Positions 24,000-28,557 of a DNA stretch of 28,557 bases are shown here, piece by piece. Made by a program: the position numbers and the translations under genes. The notes beneath the pieces were generated by a model, which did not search any database, was not told the DNA's origin, and worked only from the letters and a program-made list of their open reading frames with translations. Origin of the DNA: UMGS172 sp045647525 (GTDB lineage: Bacteria; Bacillota; Clostridia; Oscillospirales; Acutalibacteraceae); the NCBI GenBank assembly GCA_045647525.1, contig JAZRMK010000035.1:1-28557 (forward strand), given 5' to 3'. Positions within the stretch are counted from its first letter, which is position 1; the number at the start of each line of letters is the position of its first letter.

Positions 24000-25433
24000 A
24001 TGAAACTCACAGGCAAAACTCTCAGAAGATCTATGAGTATTGTTTTGGCAGTCATGATGCTTGCATCACTTTGTGCTATTTCTTTCGGCACAACTGCAAG
24101 CGCAGCAGAAGCCACTACATATACTTATGACTTCAGAAACTACACCGCCTACGATTATGACGAAGGCGGCACAAACGGTCATAGAACCCTGAGCTACGCT
24201 GGTGCACAGGACTTCAATGGCACTTCAAAGTACTGGTGGGACAGATCCAGTGGTGTTACCGCATACGGCGCTCTCGTCGGTGGTGCTGCCGTTCTTAACA
24301 CCGGCTACGGCTATTCCGGCAACTACGGCAAGATCTCCGTTCGTGGTGACAAGGGTACTGCTCTCAACAACTACGGCGGTCAGGCTATGACCGTTAAGGA
24401 AGGCTACACCTACACTGTAACCGCTACCTATGTTCCGATCTCTATGACCGGTTATAACAACACTGTTGACGTAGGTATCTGCCTCATCGCTGACGATGCT
24501 GTTTGCTCATCCAGAGCACTCAACAAGGTAAGCCACTATTCCGGCGACGTAGCTCGTCCCCATCAGCACGTATCCACTATAGCTAACGTTGTCCGTGCAA
24601 ATCAGGATGGTATAGATGCAATTGGTAGCGGCGTGCTTCTTACCGAGGCTATCGCTACTGCTGTATCTGCTAAGACTATTTCCGTTACCTACACCTATGA
24701 CGGTTCTAACTCTACCGACCTTGGTGCTCACTTCGGTTTTATGGTAGGTACTGCCGGTGCAAAGCTTAACTGCTCTGCTGATGGCGACTGGAAGCTTTCT
24801 CAGGTTCTCGTAACTGATTTCGTTGTTACCGAGACTGCTCTCCCCACCGCTAACTTCGGCGACGAGTCTGTTGTTGTTACCGATGGCAAAGCAACTGCAC
24901 CTGCTCTTCCCGCTGCTGAGGAAGGCTCTGTAGCTGCATACTGGACCACCGCTAACGGCGGCGTATACTTCGCAAACGAGAAGGTTGATGCTACCGAAGG
25001 CGCAGAGTTCACTGCACACGAAATGTATGCTATGGAAGACAATGCTGCTTCTGTAGTTGCAGCTAACGAATATGGCGAGGCTGGCTTCCGTCTTAAGGGC
25101 GCTATCGCTAAGGAATATGTAGACGGTGCAGAGGCTGTTACCGTTTCTATCATTCCTAAGTTGGATGCTGTTGGCACCATTCCTACCGAATGGTACAAGG
25201 GCGGCAACTATGTAATGTCTATCGACGTTCCCAACTTCACCGCAGACGGTGCAGATGGCGGTTGCTATGAGATCACCGAGACTTCTTACGTATATTCTAT
25301 CGTAATGCTCGGCCTCAAGAACGATGCTGCTAAGGCTGCAAACTTCATTATGGCTATCGGCGTTGACTGGGGCGAAGGCGCAGTAGACTACTACTATGTT
25401 GGTTGCGCATCCTACAACGGCCTTGCACAGTAA
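24000..25433 (+). CDS. Abundant secreted protein of unknown function
   Basis: I take the ATG at 24000 (477 residues), which follows AAGGAG, because the promoter leaves no room for the in-frame ATG at 23955. The signal peptide spans residues 1 to about 36 (RRSMSIVLAVMMLASLC, then TTASAAEA). The mature part looks beta-rich and Tyr/Thr/Gly-rich. I see an N-terminal region to about 280, a short segment near 285-345 recalling InlB-type B-repeats (PALPAAEEGSVAAYWTTANG), and a C-terminal region to 477 ending NGLAQ. It has no sorting signal, lipobox or TM anchor, so it is probably released. No catalytic motif is recognised. Codon use differs sharply from the neighbours: almost uniform GGC/GGT, ACC, AAG, AAC, TAC and CTC, as in very highly expressed genes. 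It is co-transcribed with the 43-residue peptide gene. Confidence 0.85.
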   Translation: MKLTGKTLRRSMSIVLAVMMLASLCAISFGTTASAAEATTYTYDFRNYTAYDYDEGGTNGHRTLSYAGAQDFNGTSKYWWDRSSGVTAYGALVGGAAVLNTGYGYSGNYGKISVRGDKGTALNNYGGQAMTVKEGYTYTVTATYVPISMTGYNNTVDVGICLIADDAVCSSRALNKVSHYSGDVARPHQHVSTIANVVRANQDGIDAIGSGVLLTEAIATAVSAKTISVTYTYDGSNSTDLGAHFGFMVGTAGAKLNCSADGDWKLSQVLVTDFVVTETALPTANFGDESVVVTDGKATAPALPAAEEGSVAAYWTTANGGVYFANEKVDATEGAEFTAHEMYAMEDNAASVVAANEYGEAGFRLKGAIAKEYVDGAEAVTVSIIPKLDAVGTIPTEWYKGGNYVMSIDVPNFTADGADGGCYEITETSYVYSIVMLGLKNDAAKAANFIMAIGVDWGEGAVDYYYVGCASYNGLAQ

Positions 25434-25453
25434 TTTAGAGGAGGTAATTTGAG

Positions 25454-25585
25454 ATGAAAACTTATGAAAAGCCTATGGTAGAAATCGAAAACCTTTTCTC
25501 TGAAGAGACTGTTGCAGCTGAAATCCTTGTTTCTGTTGTTCGTGAGGACAACGTATGGGGCAACTTGTTCAGCACTCAGGACTAA
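25454..25585 (+). CDS. Small peptide (43 residues) co-transcribed with the secreted protein; possible modified-peptide precursor
   Basis: This short gene lies 20 nt after the secreted-protein stop and before a terminator. Its ribosome site is a perfect AGGAGG (25439-25444), 9 nt from the ATG. The peptide begins MKTYEKPMVEIENLFSEE, has a middle TVAAEILVSVV and ends REDNVWGNLFSTQD. It has no signal peptide, no Cys and a net negative charge. Codon choice matches the highly expressed upstream gene (GAA, ATC, CTT, GTT, CGT, AAC, GGC). From memory, short Clostridia peptides beginning M-K-x-Y-E-K-P are frequent and some sit near peptide-modifying enzymes, but no such enzyme is next to this one. Function is unknown; that it is translated is well supported by the ribosome site and codon bias. 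Confidence 0.72.
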   Translation: MKTYEKPMVEIENLFSEETVAAEILVSVVREDNVWGNLFSTQD

Positions 25586-25613
25586 TTAAGGTTTCTGATT
25601 ACTAACTAATTAA

Positions 25614-25646
25614 AAAAACCGCATCGGGCAACCGATGCAGTTTTTG
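25614..25646 (+). terminator. Intrinsic terminator after the peptide gene
   Basis: GCATCGG (25621-25627) pairs with CCGATGC (25632-25638) around GCAA. The stem extends by A-T pairs beyond one C/A mismatch and runs into TTTTTG and further T. It lies 35 nt after the peptide stop. Confidence 0.85.
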
Positions 25647-25672
25647 TTTGCTTTTTTGGCTAATAAAGGTTC

Positions 25673-25701
25673 TTGACTTTTTTTGAAATTGGGAGTATTA
25701 T
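25673..25701 (+). promoter_or_regulatory. SigA-type promoter of the thrS T-box leader
   Basis: TTGACT (25673-25678) and TATTAT (25696-25701) are spaced by 17 bp, about 20 bp before the T-box stem I. Confidence 0.75.
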
Positions 25702-25717
25702 GTATTAAAAGATAAAA

Positions 25718-25937
25718 CGTTGAGGGAAAAAGTAGCTCTTTCGGTAATTTTCAGAGAATGGCGGTCATCGGCTGTAAGCCGCCTAAATGAGAAATTGTGA
25801 AAAACCACTCCCGAGTGCGTGCCGGTCAAAAAGGTATGCCGTTTTGCCTGCGTTAAAGGCCAAGAGTTATAAATCAAGGTGGAACCGAGCATTATGCGCC
25901 CTTGGTACGCGAATTTGCGTGCCAAGGGCTTTTTTTA
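25718..25937 (+). promoter_or_regulatory. T-box riboswitch, threonine-specific, controlling thrS
   Basis: The leader has the parts of a T-box in order. Stem I opens with TTGAGGGAAAAAGTAG; an apical GGCTGTAAGCC lies near 25770-25780. The specifier region TTGTGAAAAACCACTCCC reads ACC at 25804-25806, a Thr codon followed by the usual purine. The T-box sequence AAGGTGGAACCGAGC (25876-25890) has the UGGA bulge expected to pair with the acceptor end of uncharged tRNA-Thr. A terminator hairpin follows at 25898-25929 with a T run to 25937. Uncharged tRNA-Thr should favour the antiterminator and switch thrS on. The specifier agrees with the downstream gene. Confidence 0.95.
25898..25937 (+). terminator. 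Regulated terminator of the thrS T-box
   Basis: GCCCTTGGTACGC (25898-25910) pairs with GCGTGCCAAGGGC (25917-25929, one T-G pair) around a 6-nt loop, followed by eight T. Confidence 0.93.
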
Positions 25938-25987
25938 CTATTTCTACTTAATTAAAGCAAAAATTCTAACACGGAAAGGTGATTTAC

Positions 25988-27787
25988 ATGAAGGTTATTT
26001 ACAACAATGGCGTTGTTGACCAATGCCCGCTGGCAGAAGAACTTGAAGTTATCAGACATACTGCTGCGCACATTATGGCACAGGCTATCAAGCGTCTTTT
26101 CCCCGAAGCAAAATTCGCTTATGGCCCTGCAACTGAGAAAGGTTTTTACTATGATGTAGACCTTGGTGACAAGAAGTTGGCTGACACCGACCTTGCCGCT
26201 ATCGAGGACGAAATGCGTAAAATCGTCAAGGAAAACCTGCCGATTAAACCGTTCATTTTGCCCCGTGACGAAGCTGTTAAATTGATGGAAGACAGCGGAG
26301 AAATCTACAAGGTGGAGCATATTGCCGACCTTGCTGATGATGAGCCTATCAGCTTCTTTAAGCAGGGTGATTACACCGATATGTGCCGTGGTCCTCACCT
26401 CACATATACCAAAGCATTGAAGGCTTTTAAACTCACAGGAATATCGGGTGCTTATTGGAAGAATGACAGCAACAACAAGATGCTTACCCGTATTTACGGC
26501 ACCGCCTTTGCTTCTGTCCCTGAACTCGAAGAACACCTTAAAATGCTCGAAGAGGCAAAGCTGCGTGACCACAACAAAATTGGCCGTGAACTTGAATATT
26601 TTACGACCGTTGACGTTATAGGACAAGGCTTGCCGATTATGTTGCCCAAGGGCGCTAGGGCTATCCAACTTTTGCAGAGATTTGTTGAGGACGAGGAACA
26701 GAAGAGAGGTTATTTACTCACCAAAACTCCGCTTATGGCAAAGCGTGAACTCTATAAGATTTCCGGTCACTGGGACCACTATTTAGACGGTATGTTTGTT
26801 CTTGGCGACCCCAACGACGAGGAAAAGGAATGCTTTGCACTCCGTCCTATGACCTGCCCGTTCCAGTACCAAGTTTTCCTTAACAAGATGCGTTCTTACC
26901 GCGATCTCCCCATGCGTTTAGGCGAAACTTCGACCCTTTTCAGAAACGAGGATTCGGGCGAAATGCACGGACTTATTCGTGTGCGCCAGTTCACCATTTC
27001 CGAGGGTCACCTTGTCCTCCGCCCCGAGCAGTTGGAGGACGAATTCAGAGGTTGTCTTGAACTTGCTAAATTTATGCTTGAAACGATTGGCTTGGGCGAT
27101 GACGTAACCTACCGTTTCTCACAGTGGGATCCTGCAAGAAAAGATAAATATGAAGGCACCGAGGAGCAGTGGAACGAGGCTCAGGAACTCATGGGCAAGA
27201 TTCTTGATAATCTTGGAATCAACTATTCAATCGGTATCGATGAGGCTGCTTTCTACGGCCCTAAACTTGACATTCAGATCAAGAATGTCCACGGTAAAGA
27301 GGATACTCTCATCACCATTCAGATTGATATGTTGCTTGCCAAGAAGTTCGGTATGGAATATGTCGATGTTGACGGCGAAAAGAAGACTCCGTATATCATC
27401 CATCGTACATCTTTGGGTTGTTACGAGCGCACTTTGGCTCTGTTGCTAGAAAAGTTTGCAGGTGCAATGCCGTTGTGGCTCTCACCCGAGCAAATTCGTA
27501 TCATCCCGATTTCAGAACGTCTGCGTGAGCCTGCGCTTGATGTGACAGAAAAACTTTCCGCAGCAGGATTCCGTGTTTCCTGCGATGACCGTAACGAGAA
27601 GATGGGTTACAGGATTCGCGAAGCTCAGCTTGAAAAGATTCCGTATATGCTGATAATTGGTGACAAAGAGGTTGAGAGCGGTACCGTTTCGGTAAGACAA
27701 CGCGGTGGTGTTGACTTGGGTTCGATGACCATTGATGAATTTATAGCTATGGCGGATATGGAAGTCAAAACCAAAATGATTAAATAA
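25988..27787 (+). CDS. thrS: Threonyl-tRNA synthetase lacking the TGS domain
   Basis: I take the ATG at 25988, which follows AAGGTG by 6 nt (599 residues); a GTG at 25979 overlaps that ribosome site. ThrRS charges tRNA-Thr and is usually about 640 residues. Here the editing domain starts almost at once: HTAAH (24-28) and CRGPH (C133, H137) are its metal-like motif. The N-terminal TGS domain of about 60 residues is absent. The class II core has the zinc ligands C290 (LRPMTCP), H341 (ISEGH) and H472 (YIIHRTSLG), and TLFRNEDSGEMHGLIRVRQF as motif 2. The anticodon-binding domain (about 490-585) ends the protein. MTCPFQYQ and FTISEGH differ from the E. coli forms, suggesting a divergent clade. Control by the Thr T-box upstream supports the identity. 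Confidence 0.96.
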   Translation: MKVIYNNGVVDQCPLAEELEVIRHTAAHIMAQAIKRLFPEAKFAYGPATEKGFYYDVDLGDKKLADTDLAAIEDEMRKIVKENLPIKPFILPRDEAVKLMEDSGEIYKVEHIADLADDEPISFFKQGDYTDMCRGPHLTYTKALKAFKLTGISGAYWKNDSNNKMLTRIYGTAFASVPELEEHLKMLEEAKLRDHNKIGRELEYFTTVDVIGQGLPIMLPKGARAIQLLQRFVEDEEQKRGYLLTKTPLMAKRELYKISGHWDHYLDGMFVLGDPNDEEKECFALRPMTCPFQYQVFLNKMRSYRDLPMRLGETSTLFRNEDSGEMHGLIRVRQFTISEGHLVLRPEQLEDEFRGCLELAKFMLETIGLGDDVTYRFSQWDPARKDKYEGTEEQWNEAQELMGKILDNLGINYSIGIDEAAFYGPKLDIQIKNVHGKEDTLITIQIDMLLAKKFGMEYVDVDGEKKTPYIIHRTSLGCYERTLALLLEKFAGAMPLWLSPEQIRIIPISERLREPALDVTEKLSAAGFRVSCDDRNEKMGYRIREAQLEKIPYMLIIGDKEVESGTVSVRQRGGVDLGSMTIDEFIAMADMEVKTKMIK

Positions 27788-27830
27788 AATAATAACGCGT
27801 AAGAGTAATCTTACGCGTTATTATTTTTAC
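27788..27830 (+). terminator. Intrinsic terminator after thrS
   Basis: A perfect 17-bp stem (27788-27804 with 27809-27825, AACGCGTAAGA core) closes a GTAA loop, followed by a short T run. It begins right after the stop codon. Confidence 0.85.
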
Positions 27831-27951
27831 AGTCAATTTGAATTTTACCGAATAATTATTAGAAGTTTAGCAAAATGTATGTGTTTTGTGAAAAAATAAT
27901 ATAAATATATGCAAAAAATCTTGATAAATTGTAGATTTTTAATGGCGGGTG

Positions 27952-27960
27952 TGATATAAT
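27952..27960 (+). promoter_or_regulatory. Extended -10 promoter of the NuoE/HndA-like gene
   Basis: TGATATAAT carries a TGn extension and a perfect TATAAT (27955-27960). No good -35 is found at 16-18 bp, which the extended -10 could compensate. Confidence 0.55.
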
Positions 27961-27972
27961 TTATATGCTTAT

Positions 27973-28011
27973 GCAGAATGGGTTAATAATAATCTGATTT
28001 ATCCGTTCTGC
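27973..28011 (+). promoter_or_regulatory. Hairpin in the leader of the NuoE/HndA-like gene
   Basis: GCAGAATGG (27973-27981) pairs with CCGTTCTGC (28003-28011, one T-G pair) across an AT-rich 21-nt loop. It lies inside the predicted leader and ends 16 nt before the AGGAGG ribosome site. There is no T run after it, so it is not a terminator. Confidence 0.4.
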
Positions 28012-28045
28012 CGAATCACAGTTTATTATTCAGGAGGAAAAGCTT

Positions 28046-28543
28046 ATGAAAAAGAAAGTCAGTTCACTGCCTTTCAACGGCACACCTGAGCAAGAAGCAA
28101 AGCTTAAAGCGGTCATCGAGGCAAAGAAGGATATTCAAGGCTCTTTGATGTCGGTTATGCAGGAAGCACAGGAAATTTACGGTTACTTGCCGCTTGAAGT
28201 TCAGCAGATTATAGCTGCCGGTATGGGAGTGTCAGTCGAGGAGGTTTACGGTATCGCAACCTTCTATGCTCAGTTTGCATTGTCTCCCAAGGGCAAATAC
28301 AATATTTCGGTTTGCTTGGGAACTGCTTGCTACGTTAAGGGTGCACAGAAACTTATTGACCGCCTTGTTGAGGTTTTAGGTATCCAACCCGGCGAATGTA
28401 CTGCTGACGGTAAATTCTCGCTTGAGGCTTGCCGTTGTATCGGTGCTTGCGGACTTGCGCCGGTTCTTACCGTTAACGAAGATGTTTACGGCCGTCTGAC
28501 CGAAAAGGATATCGACGCTATTATTGCAAAATACGCTGATTAA
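28046..28543 (+). CDS. NuoE/HndA-type [2Fe-2S] thioredoxin-like subunit of an NADH-linked hydrogenase or oxidoreductase
   Basis: This 165-residue protein has the size and layout of the 24-kDa NuoE family. A helical N-terminal part holds LMSVMQEAQEIYGYLP and EVYGIATFYAQF. A thioredoxin-like [2Fe-2S] domain follows with all four ligands: C90-x4-C95 (CLGTAC) and C131-x3-C135 (CIGAC). The closing EDVYGRLT is typical. In anaerobes such a gene usually opens an operon with a NuoF-like flavoprotein and an iron hydrogenase (HndA/HydC role in electron bifurcation). Only 14 nt remain after the stop, so partners are not visible. The ATG follows a perfect AGGAGG by 8 nt. Which complex it serves cannot be decided here. 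Confidence 0.92.
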   Translation: MKKKVSSLPFNGTPEQEAKLKAVIEAKKDIQGSLMSVMQEAQEIYGYLPLEVQQIIAAGMGVSVEEVYGIATFYAQFALSPKGKYNISVCLGTACYVKGAQKLIDRLVEVLGIQPGECTADGKFSLEACRCIGACGLAPVLTVNEDVYGRLTEKDIDAIIAKYAD

Positions 28544-28557
28544 TTTTTAATCAAGGG

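Noticed and set aside
25698..25925. 75-residue minus-strand reading frame
   Set aside because: It lies wholly over the thrS T-box leader and has no ribosome site.
25952..26668. 238-residue reading frame on the minus strand over thrS
   Set aside because: It is a shadow of a certain gene, has no ribosome site and no recognisable protein features.
27884..27905. Rex operator before the NuoE/HndA-like gene
   Set aside because: Only one half-site-like TTGTGA is present; the second half does not match.
1..28557. CRISPR arrays, insertion sequences, tRNA or rRNA genes
   Set aside because: No regularly spaced repeats, transposase, integrase, tRNA cloverleaf or rRNA sequence was seen on reading both strands.

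Overview
The window reads as ordinary chromosome of a Gram-positive anaerobe of the class Clostridia, most likely an Oscillospirales/Ruminococcaceae-type gut bacterium. The reasons are strong AGGAGG-type ribosome sites, SigA-like promoters with 17-bp spacers, a T-box leader on thrS, a Firmicutes-type LexA box on dinB, a YmfF/YmfH-like M16 pair, a BspA-type leucine-rich-repeat lipoprotein, a stand-alone MetH reactivation domain and an HndA/NuoE-type subunit. The assignment rests on gene families only. I see no phage, transposon, CRISPR array, rRNA or tRNA.

Layout. Positions 1-1931 (minus) hold a methionine/C1 operon: metF, a separate MetH reactivation-domain protein, and metH cut by the window edge. 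Divergent from it is glgB (2137-4134), a branching enzyme with eukaryotic-type motifs. A bidirectional terminator separates glgB from a secreted SH3b plus C39-like protein (4212-5195, minus). Positions 5410-10803 (plus) form one tight operon: LRR lipoprotein, nth (endonuclease III), and a YhaO/YhaN (SbcD/SbcC-like) pair, closed by a terminator. dinB follows (10937-12178) with its own promoter next to a LexA-type palindrome.

Positions 12221-23752 are all minus strand. In transcription order: a six-helix membrane protein, pth and mfd from one strong promoter; a PrsA/SurA-like lipoprotein with its own promoter and a good terminator; an inactive/active M16 peptidase-like pair with overlapping genes; then lgt (poly-Asp tail), folD and a small type I membrane protein. 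The leader between the M16 pair and lgt contains two nested inverted repeats around a -10 element.

Positions 23753-25650 hold the most unusual locus. An apparently highly expressed secreted protein of unknown function (24000-25433) is preceded by nested dyads and a consensus promoter. It is followed after 20 nt by an unannotated 43-residue peptide gene with a very strong ribosome site and then a terminator. This pair is my best candidate for something undescribed. After it come a T-box leader with Thr specifier ACC, a threonyl-tRNA synthetase lacking the TGS domain (25988-27787), a terminator, and an NuoE/HndA-like [2Fe-2S] subunit (28046-28543), probably the first gene of an NADH-linked hydrogenase or oxidoreductase operon that continues past the window.

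Functionally the window mixes DNA maintenance (nth, yhaO/yhaN, dinB, mfd), folate and methionine metabolism (metF, metH parts, folD), envelope and secretion functions (lgt, PrsA-like, two predicted lipoproteins, C39/SH3b protein) and translation (pth, thrS). All functions are read from motifs; no database search was run.
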